Positions 16,928 to 22,922 of a stretch of DNA of 34,883 nucleotides are shown one piece after another. Each line of letters begins with the position of its first letter. Position 1 is the first letter of the stretch. This DNA comes from a virus, in IMG/VR virus record IMGVR_UViG_3300037041_000128, positions 1 to 34,883 of that record; one strand, 5' to 3'. The notes beneath the pieces are model-generated. The model had not been told where the DNA came from. It ran no database searches and was given only the letters and a program-made list of their open reading frames with translations. A program made the position numbers and the translations under genes.

Positions 16928-17140
16928 ATGCTAAACAGACGACACGATGATAAGGAAGAGGGCATGACTCCAGAAGAACAAAAAGAGCTTCATAAGCAAG
17001 CAATCAAAGAAGCCATTGGTGAGTGGTTAGACAAGCAATTTATCATAGTAGGCAAATGGACTATAAGGGGTGTTGCTTCAGCAGGTCTAGCAATATTCTT
17101 ATACGGCTACGCTGCTGCACATGGATGGGCAATGCATTGA
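16928..17140 (+). CDS. Small single-span membrane protein, possible lysis partner
   Basis: A 70-aa protein with a charged N-terminal half (MTPEEQKELHKQAIKEAIGE at 13-32) and one hydrophobic segment (about 46-65, IRGVASAGLAIFLYGYAAAH). It may be a small holin-like or virion-associated membrane protein; several podoviruses have 'EWLDKQF..GKWT.RG' proteins here. ATG 16928 follows AGGACAATAAT; ATG 16964, with GGAAGAGGGC upstream, is also a plausible start (58 aa). It lies at the start of the lysis cluster. Confidence 0.65.
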   Translation: MLNRRHDDKEEGMTPEEQKELHKQAIKEAIGEWLDKQFIIVGKWTIRGVASAGLAIFLYGYAAAHGWAMH

Positions 17141-17148
17141 AACAAGTT

Positions 17149-17310
17149 ATGATTAATCGCATTGCATTATGCGAGAAGTGCCGTCAAGCCTTTATCATTA
17201 ATGAGCAGGGTGATGAAACTGTTTGCGATAACTGCCTTGCTGAGAGTGAATTGACTCATGAAATGATAGACTCAGGCGATCTTATTGGAATCTCATATGA
17301 CTGTCCATAA
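17149..17310 (+). CDS. Small zinc-ribbon-like protein
   Basis: A 53-aa protein, ATG 17149, beginning MINRIALCEKCRQAFIINEQ. Two CxxC pairs (CEKC and CDNC, 18 residues apart) form a likely zinc ribbon, and the C-terminus ends ISYDCP. A TTG at 17137, overlapping the previous stop, could add four residues; longer upstream starts run through the membrane gene in another frame and are unlikely. Zinc ribbons of this size bind DNA, RNA or protein; no specific role is visible. Confidence 0.58.
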   Translation: MINRIALCEKCRQAFIINEQGDETVCDNCLAESELTHEMIDSGDLIGISYDCP

Positions 17311-17485
17311 AATAATCCCAGCACTAGACTACTTCAAGCACATGATCGGAAAGAAGATTGAAGAGGTAGCTATCTTTGATGGTGAACTTGTTATATTCCT
17401 TGATGACAAATCTGAGGTGTGTATCTTTGAGAATGATGCAGGTCTAGCCATGCAGATTAATGAAAGACCAGAATTGGATGACTAA
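17297..17485 (+). CDS. Small acidic hypothetical protein
   Basis: A 62-aa protein starting at ATG 17297, which lies inside the end of the zinc-ribbon gene (14-bp overlap). It contains GKKIEEVAIFDGELVIFLDD and ends in acidic residues (NERPELDD). The beta-strand pattern suggests a small beta barrel. No family was recognised. It precedes the holin by 3 bp and is co-transcribed with lysis genes. Confidence 0.55.
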   Translation: MTVHKIIPALDYFKHMIGKKIEEVAIFDGELVIFLDDKSEVCIFENDAGLAMQINERPELDD

Positions 17486-17488
17486 ATT

Positions 17489-17974
17489 ATGTTTACACTA
17501 CTAACTACACTCGTATCATTCTTAACTGGTGGAGTACCAAAAATACTAGACTTCTTTCAGAATAGATCAGATAATAAACATGAGCTTGCTATGGCGCAAT
17601 TGCAGTTTACTCAGCAACTTGAATTGCAAAAAGCTGGATTTACTCTTCAAAAAGACTTAGAGGAAATTAAATATGACGAGATACAAACGACAACTGCTGG
17701 CGCAGAAAGAGTTGCGCTATATCAACATGACGTTGAAATCGGAAAGGGTGCATCAACGTGGGTTATTAACTTACGTGCTATGGTTCGCCCTGCTATTACT
17801 TTTGGCTTGTTTGGTCTACTCGTGCTGGTAGAGATATTTGGCTTTTACTATGCCGTACACTCTGGCACAAGCTACAACGATGCAATGAAGAGTTTATGGT
17901 CTACAGATATGCAAACTGTCTGGGCATCAATCGTAGCATTCTGGTTTGGTACACAAGCATTCAGTAAAAAATGA
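17489..17974 (+). CDS. Holin (GTA-type, 3TM family-like)
   Basis: A 161-aa membrane protein. A short hydrophobic N-terminus (about 3-22) is followed by a Gln/Glu-rich helix (31-85) and two hydrophobic segments (about 101-123, PAITFGLFGLLVLVEIFGFY; about 143-157, TVWASIVAFWFGTQAF). This layout, including 'RAMVRPAITF' and the C-terminal 'FWFGTQAF', matches the holin family with three membrane segments used by gene transfer agents and phages (Pfam Holin of 3TMs). It would open the inner membrane for the endolysin. Its stop overlaps the lysozyme start (ATGA). Confidence 0.8.
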   Translation: MFTLLTTLVSFLTGGVPKILDFFQNRSDNKHELAMAQLQFTQQLELQKAGFTLQKDLEEIKYDEIQTTTAGAERVALYQHDVEIGKGASTWVINLRAMVRPAITFGLFGLLVLVEIFGFYYAVHSGTSYNDAMKSLWSTDMQTVWASIVAFWFGTQAFSKK

Positions 17975-18411
17975 AAACATCGCAACAAGGCTTGGAGCTA
18001 ATAAAGCATTATGAAGGACTCAGACTTAAACCGTATCGCTGTCCTGCTGGACTCTGGACTGTTGGGTATGGTCATCTTATTGGTAACGGTAGTGTATTGC
18101 CTGACAGTTGGAATCGTACATTTTCAGTAGCTGAAGCAAATGCATTACTGGTTACGGATGTCATACGATTTGAACGAGGGGTTACACGTTACTGCCCTGT
18201 CAAACTTTCACAAGGTCAGTTTGATGCTCTGGTTAGCTTTAGCTTCAATCTTGGTCTTGGTACACTTCAGCGAAGTTCACTCCGTCAGAAGATTAATCGT
18301 GGTGATTTTGAAGGTGCTAAAAAAGTGTTACTTAAATATAATAAAGCTAACGGAAAAGTGCTTAAAGGTTTAGATTTAAGACGTAAAGATGAAGCTGTTA
18401 TTTGGGGATAG
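17971..18411 (+). CDS. Endolysin, GH24 lysozyme
   Basis: A 146-aa muramidase. The catalytic pattern E15-8 residues-C24-5 residues-T30 (YEGLRLKPYRCPAGLWTVGY) is the E-D/C-T triad of phage GH24 lysozymes; the middle residue is Cys rather than Asp, an alternative known in the family. The GYGH box and 'QFDALVSFSFNLGLG' are also present. It lacks an N-terminal signal or SAR segment and a cell-wall-binding domain, so it needs the holin. It cleaves peptidoglycan at lysis of a Gram-negative host. Confidence 0.92.
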   Translation: MKTSQQGLELIKHYEGLRLKPYRCPAGLWTVGYGHLIGNGSVLPDSWNRTFSVAEANALLVTDVIRFERGVTRYCPVKLSQGQFDALVSFSFNLGLGTLQRSSLRQKINRGDFEGAKKVLLKYNKANGKVLKGLDLRRKDEAVIWG

Positions 18412-18413
18412 AT

Positions 18414-18971
18414 ATGGCAGGATTATTAGATTCAATAAACAATTGGCTACCAGAAGGTGGAAAACCATATAGAAATTTAGTTTTTAAAGGTGATACATCT
18501 ATTTTAACTCAGCCATCTCAGTTTACTCCAATGACTCAAGAAGATGAACTTGCTATTGCTCTTGGATGGTCACCAATGATTGCTGGGATCAATAAATTAA
18601 ATGTTCCAAGTTCATCAATTATGGATATTATTAAAAATATAAAAAAAGCTGGCGGTATAAGTATTGGTCTTAAAGCTGGCAATAAACCATCAGGTGGCTA
18701 TATGGTAGCACCTAGCAAAACATCAGAGCAGATGCTACCAGTTAGTGATTTAAATAAACAAGCAGTAGAGCAATATATTAATAAAAATTATAAGCCACTT
18801 GGACAGCAAAACAATTATTTAGGCGCATGGGTAAACCCAGAAAATGCCCAAGTATATTTAGATGTTTCAAAAAATATTCCATCTCAATTTTTAGCTAAAA
18901 ATATGGCAAAAAAAGCAGATCAAGAAGCTATATGGGATTTATTAAAAATGCGTGAGATTAGAACGAAGTAA
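18414..18971 (+). CDS. MAGLLD-type effector-like or virion protein
   Basis: A 185-aa protein starting at ATG 18414 (MAGLLDSINNWLPEG), 2 bp after the endolysin stop. The C-terminal half has GGYMVAPSKTSEQMLP, YLGAWVNPENAQVYLDVSKN and ADQEAIWDL. The 'YLDVS...A...(N/D)Q.AIWDL' pattern recurs in large multidomain phage proteins that are delivered into the host, and in isolated form here. The first six residues resemble the N-termini of the proteins at 13393 and 31219, suggesting a common targeting or assembly signal. Catalytic residues were not identified. It is the last gene of the late operon. Confidence 0.62.
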   Translation: MAGLLDSINNWLPEGGKPYRNLVFKGDTSILTQPSQFTPMTQEDELAIALGWSPMIAGINKLNVPSSSIMDIIKNIKKAGGISIGLKAGNKPSGGYMVAPSKTSEQMLPVSDLNKQAVEQYINKNYKPLGQQNNYLGAWVNPENAQVYLDVSKNIPSQFLAKNMAKKADQEAIWDLLKMREIRTK

Positions 18972-19085
18972 TTTTAATTTATCTTTTAATTCTATCAATT
19001 CACGAAGAACAGATTGAGGTGGTGGATATTTTTTATTCCTACTTTCAATTTGTTTTATTTTTTTTAAAATGTCATTTTCTACAAT
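18942..19085 (-). CDS. Possible small protein with an ATT start
   Basis: A 47-codon frame on the minus strand that reads well (KKIKQIESRNKKYPPPQSVL, then RELIELKDKLKLLRSNL) but has no ATG, GTG or TTG in frame. AGGGG lies 5-6 nt before an ATT codon at 19085, in the position held by ATG after the similar GGGGAATAAC of the gene at 20733-20903. An ATT start is rare but known. It overlaps the last codons of the plus-strand gene at 18414-18971 and would be the last gene of the minus operon, 30 bp after the phosphoesterase stop. It could instead be a decayed gene. Confidence 0.38.
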   Translation of the reverse strand: MVENDILKKIKQIESRNKKYPPPQSVLRELIELKDKLKLLRSNLTHF

Positions 19086-19115
19086 ATTCCCCTATTAATT
19101 AAATTATTAAACATT

Positions 19116-20270
19116 CTATTTTAGCATATCGCTATTGATAGTCAGTCTTGAAACTTCACCAAATTGTTTGCTATATGTTATTACCTTTGCATCTCTACCA
19201 GTTAGCCATCCACCTCGTGCAGAATAGGCATCAGCAGGGGCTAATGTTCTGTGTTGCTCCACTACCATCAAATTGTTTTCTTTTACGTCTATATGGTGCA
19301 GGTGTCCTGTATGGGCATATGCGTGTTTAGTTCTGCCAAATATCTCACGGAATTGTCCAGCAAATACTTCAGATACATTATGTACCCTACGTTTATGTCC
19401 GTGATGGAAGAATAGTGCTGTCTTACCAAATTCATATGCATTGTATGGGTTAGGTGATGTATCTACAGATACTCGTGGCTCATTCTCGTACATAACACTA
19501 AACCATTCCCTTAACCATATCTGACTAACTGGATCGTGGTTTGCGTCAGCCATGATGATGTGCAGGTATTGATGTTTCTGTAACAGCATATCAATGATAG
19601 TACGAAGTATTCGTATTGATGATCGTACTAGCTTGGCAAAGCGAGAATCAACGTCTAGTAGGTGTTTAGAGGCTGGTGTTACTGCATCCATTCCATCAAA
19701 GTGTAGGAAGTCTGATAGTTGAGCAAATACCGCAGTATCTGCATTGGGTGATTGTAGGATAGCTTGAGCAAACCATTTAATTATTAACTCTTCTGCAATT
19801 TTCAGATCCCAATCCTCACCACACTCTTCATGCCATGCCAACATACCCATATGGTAATCTGTGATCACATAACAGTTAAGTAGTGTTTCATTGCCAAGTG
19901 TTGGTAGATTGGTCATAGATACTCGTGGTATCTCTTCTTTTAGTGCCTCTACAGCCTCAATCATCATTTGCTGATACTTGTAGTCATCTAGGCGAGTTTT
20001 AACCCATTGGATAACTGGTTTACCATCTTTATACAGGGTAGATGTACCTCTCATGATTAATGGCTCTGGCGATGCATGAATCATGTCATGCTCTGGACTA
20101 TACCCTTGAAGAGTAGCCTTTTTCTTTAATCCCCTAATAGCCCTATCAACAACTGATGATGCAATTTTCAACTGCTTTGCTGCTTTCCTGTTTGATCCTA
20201 ATTCAATTACTTTTTTATAGACTTCCCATTGGCGATCTGTAGCATATTGCTTTAAATTGTCATCAATCAT
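19116..20270 (-). CDS. HTH-metallophosphoesterase
   Basis: A 384-aa protein. The N-terminus (about 8-50) is a helix-turn-helix (YKKVIELGSNRKAAKQLKIA, with SVVDRAIRGLKKK). The rest is a calcineurin-like phosphoesterase: D138-x-H140 (ITDYHMG), LSDFLH at 185-190, the GNHD-equivalent ADANHD (241-246), HHGH (289-292) and GHLHH (322-326). It would bind two metal ions and cleave phosphodiesters, possibly as a nuclease in recombination or DNA processing. Such proteins are frequent in phage early regions. It starts with ATGA overlap with the 56-aa gene upstream and ends the recognised minus-strand early operon. Confidence 0.85.
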   Translation of the reverse strand: MIDDNLKQYATDRQWEVYKKVIELGSNRKAAKQLKIASSVVDRAIRGLKKKATLQGYSPEHDMIHASPEPLIMRGTSTLYKDGKPVIQWVKTRLDDYKYQQMMIEAVEALKEEIPRVSMTNLPTLGNETLLNCYVITDYHMGMLAWHEECGEDWDLKIAEELIIKWFAQAILQSPNADTAVFAQLSDFLHFDGMDAVTPASKHLLDVDSRFAKLVRSSIRILRTIIDMLLQKHQYLHIIMADANHDPVSQIWLREWFSVMYENEPRVSVDTSPNPYNAYEFGKTALFFHHGHKRRVHNVSEVFAGQFREIFGRTKHAYAHTGHLHHIDVKENNLMVVEQHRTLAPADAYSARGGWLTGRDAKVITYSKQFGEVSRLTINSDMLK

Positions 20271-20437
20271 TTTTTATCCCTTGAGGTACATCCATTGCAA
20301 TTGTGATCTATTATATCCTGTTTTGAATACTGACAATCACGAGTAAATATATAATTCCATGATGTTTTTCCATCACTATGAAATACCAAATCACTTTTAC
20401 AGCGATCTGGCACTAAGTCACTATGACATCCATTCAT
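20267..20437 (-). CDS. Small Cys-rich protein
   Basis: A 56-aa protein, MNGCHSDLVPDRCKSDLVFH..., with Cys residues near positions 4, 13, 34, 46 and 49 and a C-terminal HNCNGCTSRDKK, likely metal binding. It overlaps by ATGA both the upstream 80-aa gene (stop at 20434) and the downstream phosphoesterase (start at 20270). Two such precise overlaps make a coincidental frame unlikely. I do not recognise a family. Translational coupling with its neighbours is expected. Confidence 0.68.
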   Translation of the reverse strand: MNGCHSDLVPDRCKSDLVFHSDGKTSWNYIFTRDCQYSKQDIIDHNCNGCTSRDKK

Positions 20438-20676
20438 ATGCTTTTGCCAATATAAGTAGCCTTTGATCCAGAGAAGCTAACCTCTACTGCACATGAAGAT
20501 CCCTTAAACAAATCAAAAACAGATCCCCACAAGATATAACTTATTAATAGCATTGCTATAAATAATAATACTGTACCTAATACAGATATATCCTCTTTCT
20601 TCTTTTTTACACATTGCTTATAAGCTAAAGAATCATCACAGCTCTGGCAATTGCTACATTCTTTCTGGCATGACAT
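20434..20676 (-). CDS. Small Cys-rich membrane protein
   Basis: An 80-aa protein. The N-terminus holds CQKECSNCQSC and C22, a cluster of Cys likely to bind metal or form disulfides; a basic KKKKED follows; one hydrophobic segment (about 31-53, ISVLGTVLLFIAMLLISYIL) is followed by a short C-terminal part with one Cys. The positive-inside rule places the Cys-rich N-terminus in the cytoplasm. SD GGGAGATAGTT precedes ATG 20676. It may be an early membrane-directed protein, for example for superinfection exclusion, but this is a guess from type and position. Confidence 0.65.
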   Translation of the reverse strand: MSCQKECSNCQSCDDSLAYKQCVKKKKEDISVLGTVLLFIAMLLISYILWGSVFDLFKGSSCAVEVSFSGSKATYIGKSI

Positions 20677-20687
20677 AACTATCTCCC

Positions 20688-20746
20688 TATCGGTAATAAA
20701 TGTATCGTAAACTTTACTTTTTACTGCTTTTGTTACTTATCGGTAA
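20688..20746. repeat. TATCGGTAA direct repeat pair
   Basis: TATCGGTAA occurs at 20688-20696 and again at 20738-20746, with a related TATCGTAA between them near 20703. The first lies just upstream of the 80-aa gene on the minus strand, the second in the end of the gene at 20733. Spacing of 50 bp between copies could place two operator sites on one face of DNA, but no promoter was identified here. Confidence 0.3.
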
Positions 20747-20903
20747 CACTATATTCTTCTTTCATTGACTCAATGCCACGCATAAGCAAAACCTCAAAAC
20801 CTAACTGCATTAAGTACATTTTTCCTTCTTCATCTATATCCAGCTCTGCAATACCGCTACCATCTGGATGGTCTTTAATGTTACCAATCAATTCTATTTT
20901 CAT
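20733..20903 (-). CDS. Small acidic early protein
   Basis: A 56-aa protein starting MKIELIGNIKDHPDGSGIAE, with an acidic middle (LDIDEEGK) and ending EYSVTDK. GGGGAATAAC stands before ATG 20903; an in-frame ATG four codons earlier (20915) begins inside the ribosome site. It is soluble with a beta-rich pattern. Proteins beginning with a similar 'G.I.EHPDGS..IE.D.D' are common in phage early regions, function unknown. It is the first gene downstream of the control-like region at 20904-21445. Confidence 0.6.
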   Translation of the reverse strand: MKIELIGNIKDHPDGSGIAELDIDEEGKMYLMQLGFEVLLMRGIESMKEEYSVTDK

Positions 20904-21114
20904 GTTATTCCCCATATCTAAACTAATGGTGTAGTTTTGTGTGTAATTTTAAACCATTTATGCAACACAAACTTTTTTGTCTGTCACGAATTAAACGCAA
21001 AAAAGTGATATATCAACATCCGCAGACAATGCTCATGCAATGCACCTCAAACATAATGTAGATGTAGCTTTAAAGCAAAGTCACTATCCGCCAAATTGTT
21101 CAACTTCTCAAAAT

Positions 21115-21154
21115 GTTCATGTAACGTGAACTATCTGGAATTTCCGAACAGTTC
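21115..21154. promoter_or_regulatory. Cluster of GTTCA/TGAAC dyads
   Basis: GTTCA (21115-21119) and TGAAC (21127-21131) form a dyad with a 7-bp centre; GAACAGTTC (21146-21154) is a perfect palindrome with a one-base centre; another GTTCA lies at 21098. Such dyads are typical of HTH repressor operators. No matched regulator is proven; the XRE protein at 27193 is one candidate. Confidence 0.35.
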
Positions 21155-21173
21155 ATTTTAAATACCTACTCCA

Positions 21174-21206
21174 TTACAAATCGTTGCTGTCAGTATAGAT
21201 TTGTAA
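21174..21206. promoter_or_regulatory. 9-bp inverted repeat (hairpin or operator)
   Basis: TTACAAATC (21174-21182) and GATTTGTAA (21198-21206) are perfect complements with a 15-nt spacer. The stem has few GC pairs and no T-run, so a terminator is unlikely. It could be an operator dyad or an RNA hairpin in the minus transcript. Confidence 0.4.
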
Positions 21207-21279
21207 CAGGCTAGATACTCACATTTTCATAACCACCACAGTTGGGCTGCTGTTTATCTAACTACCTTGCAAGGATTCT

Positions 21280-21414
21280 TTACATCCGCCATCTACCTCT
21301 ATACTTAGTCACTTCATAATATAAGCGTTTGTTATGGTCAGACCTTCTATCAAGTGTTGTTCTACCCGACAACAGTAGCTTTCCATGTAATCTCTTAATT
21401 CTGTGTAATATCAT
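21280..21414 (-). CDS. Possible small basic protein flanked by repeats
   Basis: A 44-aa frame, MILHRIKRLHGKLLLSGRTT... ending YRGRWRM, with 12 Arg/Lys in its first 35 residues. The ATG is 4 bp below the tandem 12-mer repeat, whose minus-strand GGCGGATG could serve as a poor ribosome site, and its stop lies in another repeat copy. Basic small proteins of this size may bind nucleic acid. With no family match, and with repeat DNA at both ends, it could be chance. Confidence 0.33.
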   Translation of the reverse strand: MILHRIKRLHGKLLLSGRTTLDRRSDHNKRLYYEVTKYRGRWRM

Positions 21415-21445
21415 AGAAACATCCGCCAAAACATCCGCCAAATTG

Positions 21446-21619
21446 TCAATCAGACTTACAAATTTCTACAATATCTACCTCAGTCCATGCAGCTAGATGT
21501 ACTACCTGCCCCTTATCGTTTTTGCAATAAGAGTACATACCATCAATACCCTTGAAATCAAACTCTTCACCAGTATCAATTTTTACTCTGGTATCTCTTG
21601 GAACTTCATAAAGTTTCAT
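21446..21619 (-). CDS. Small conserved-type early protein
   Basis: A 57-aa protein, MKLYEVPRDTRVKIDTGEEF..., with FKGIDGMYSYCKNDKGQVVH and LAAWTEVDIV. This small beta-barrel-like pattern ('IDGMYSYC...HLAAWTEV') occurs in many phage early regions, function unknown. Its ATG overlaps the stop of the upstream gene (ATGA). The codons are clean across the frame, and the end is close to the tandem repeats at 21419-21442. Confidence 0.68.
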   Translation of the reverse strand: MKLYEVPRDTRVKIDTGEEFDFKGIDGMYSYCKNDKGQVVHLAAWTEVDIVEICKSD

Positions 21620-21813
21620 TTGTCGTTAGCCTCAGAATAATGCAAACCATCGTTACCATTTTGACCTATGGTATCAATACGATTTTCATCCCACTCAGAA
21701 GGCTTCTTTTTCTTATTCCAGATGCGATCAAAACCTTCTGCATATTTATCCTGCTGCTCTTTATTGCCAACCTTACTAACTAGGCTATCGCCTGTAATGC
21801 TATTACTAGACAT
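21616..21813 (-). CDS. Small hypothetical early protein
   Basis: A 65-aa protein beginning MSSNSITGDSLVSKVGNKEQ, with YAEGFDRIWNKKKKPSEWDE, charged and soluble. GGAG lies 7 nt before this ATG (21813). An in-frame ATG at 21870 would give 84 aa with an extra MKLKWHDLLLKPINLWSLP; that extension has a weaker ribosome site but cannot be excluded. No family is recognised. Its stop overlaps the 57-aa gene (ATGA). Confidence 0.62.
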   Translation of the reverse strand: MSSNSITGDSLVSKVGNKEQQDKYAEGFDRIWNKKKKPSEWDENRIDTIGQNGNDGLHYSEANDK

Positions 21814-21885
21814 AGGTAAACTCCATAGGTTTATTGGTTTTAAAAGAAGGTCATGCCATTTAAGTTTCATAACACGACCTATACG

Positions 21886-22263
21886 TTAGAACGGAATATC
21901 TGATTCTACATCATCCATTGGATCGGCAGCTTTAGCAGGTTTAGCACTACCATCTGCCTTGCTACCAAGTAATGTCACATCAACAATACGGCACTCTAGG
22001 CTTGATTTCTCTGTACCATCCTTTGCAGTATATGGTCGTAAGCTGATCTCGCCTGTAATGCCTATCTGTGATCCCTTTAGAAGCATTGGCGCAAGTGTTT
22101 CTGCACGTTTACCCCAAAGAATGCAGTTTAACCATGTTGTTGTCTGTTTATCGCCATACCCAGCAGTTAGTGATAGTGAGAAATTGCTTACTGGATCACC
22201 ACTAGCTGTGTGTTTCAAAGTTGCGTCTTGACCTAATCTACCTGTTGCATTTAAGTTGTTCAT
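21886..22263 (-). CDS. ssb: Single-stranded DNA-binding protein
   Basis: A 125-aa OB-fold SSB. It starts MNNLNATGRLGQDATLKHTA, has TTTWLNCILWGKRAETLAPM and KGSQIGITGEISLRPYTAKD, and ends with the acidic tip DDVESDIPF that recruits partner proteins such as helicases and nucleases. It covers ssDNA during replication and recombination. It is shorter than the E. coli protein (178 aa), as usual for phage SSBs, with a brief linker (KADGSAKPAKAADP). It is in the same operon as the ERF protein. Confidence 0.93.
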   Translation of the reverse strand: MNNLNATGRLGQDATLKHTASGDPVSNFSLSLTAGYGDKQTTTWLNCILWGKRAETLAPMLLKGSQIGITGEISLRPYTAKDGTEKSSLECRIVDVTLLGSKADGSAKPAKAADPMDDVESDIPF

Positions 22264-22278
22264 TTTATTTCCCTTTAG

Positions 22279-22785
22279 TTATTTAATTTCTAATCTTTCT
22301 GCTTGATCTAAATGTGCGCCATTTACTTCTTTGCCAGCTTTGAGCAATTCTGCAATTGCTTTTTTATCTGGATAAGGCTCTGGTGCTGGTGGTGCTTCTG
22401 GGTACACGTAAAGCTCACAAGGAATAGCTCCAGCATCATCAATAACAACGCTGTGAGGGTTTTTCTTGATCGTTAATGCAAAGTATGGGCATTCTATTTT
22501 TGTGATGCCACAACGCTGCATATTGTCTTTTAAATACTGCTTAATAGATTCAGCCTTCTTCTCTATTGATTTACGTCTATCAGCCATTTCTTTCTCAGCC
22601 AGCTTGATAGATTCAGCACTTGTTTCTAGGTTACGAATGAACATGGCAACATTAATTGCCTTAGTTTCAAGATCACCAGAAGCCCCTTCTAGCGTATCTG
22701 CAATTGTCTGTGCATCGTAATCAGACTCGTTAAGTTTCATTGCTAGTAGCTGAAACTCATTTGTTAGTTGGTATAGTGAAGTCAT
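22279..22785 (-). CDS. Siphovirus Gp157-like protein
   Basis: A 168-aa protein starting MTSLYQLTNEFQLLAMKLNE. An acidic helical N-terminus is followed by coiled coil (about 55-95, EKEMADRRKSIEKKAESIKQ), then YFALTIKKNPHSVVIDDAGA and IPCELYVYPEAPPAPEPYPD and KKAIAELLKAGKEVNGAHLD. These blocks are typical of the Gp157 family (Pfam), often beside ERF and SSB genes, of uncertain role (linked with resistance to host nucleases and with recombination). Its ATG overlaps the stop of the upstream 45-aa gene (TAATG). Confidence 0.85.
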   Translation of the reverse strand: MTSLYQLTNEFQLLAMKLNESDYDAQTIADTLEGASGDLETKAINVAMFIRNLETSAESIKLAEKEMADRRKSIEKKAESIKQYLKDNMQRCGITKIECPYFALTIKKNPHSVVIDDAGAIPCELYVYPEAPPAPEPYPDKKAIAELLKAGKEVNGAHLDQAERLEIK

Positions 22786-22922
22786 TATCGTATTCTCGGA
22801 TAAGGTTTAGAAAGTAAATATTTATGCCCCATTGCCTTAATTGCTTTAGCAATCTTGGCATTACGGCTATCCACCTCTTTCTTGCTTGGTGGAGTTAAGC
22901 CATATAGCGAATTTATGATCAT
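22785..22922 (-). CDS. Small basic early protein
   Basis: A 45-aa protein, MIINSLYGLTPPSKKEVDSR..., rich in Lys, with NAKIAKAIKAMGHKYLLSKP and ending YPRIR. It starts on the A of the ERF gene stop (TAATG) and ends by overlapping the Gp157 start (TAATG). These overlaps at both ends support a real coupled gene. It has no recognisable family; a nucleic-acid-binding role would suit its charge. Confidence 0.63.
   Translation of the reverse strand: MIINSLYGLTPPSKKEVDSRNAKIAKAIKAMGHKYLLSKPYPRIR

Larger units (their letters stand above)
20904..21279. other. Non-coding control-like region
   Basis: No convincing gene was found here on either strand; frames opened by ATG end within 25 codons. The stretch holds two ATCCGC copies, a cluster of GTTCA/TGAAC half sites (21098-21155) and a 9-bp inverted repeat (21174-21206). 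Transcripts from the early minus promoter would pass through it to the genes at 19116-20903. It may be a replication origin, a multi-operator switch, or the remains of lost genes. Confidence 0.5.
21016..21442. repeat. Iteron-like ATCCGC repeats
   Basis: Copies: ACATCCGC at 21016-21023; ATCCGCCAAATTGT at 21086-21099 and again at 21433-21446; ACATCCGCCA at 21282-21291; and two perfect tandem copies of the 12-mer ACATCCGCCAAA at 21419-21430 and 21431-21442. All have the same orientation. This is the layout of initiator-binding iterons or repressor operators. Confidence 0.55.

Noticed and set aside
17023-17148. Longer start of the zinc-ribbon protein
   Set aside because: The extension runs through the membrane-protein gene in another frame and gives a Cys/Arg-rich peptide without a ribosome site.
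17971-18060. Inactive lysozyme because of Cys in place of Asp
   Set aside because: The E-8-D/C-5-T pattern allows Cys at this position in known phage lysozymes, so activity is expected.
18972-19115. Bidirectional terminator between the converging operons
   Set aside because: No stem with adequate GC and T-run was found; only AT-rich runs are present, though termination somewhere here is expected.
21598-21889. Plus-strand frames at 21598-21783 and 21668-21889
   Set aside because: They are antisense to the small minus-strand genes, have no ribosome site and show hydrophobic shadow composition.
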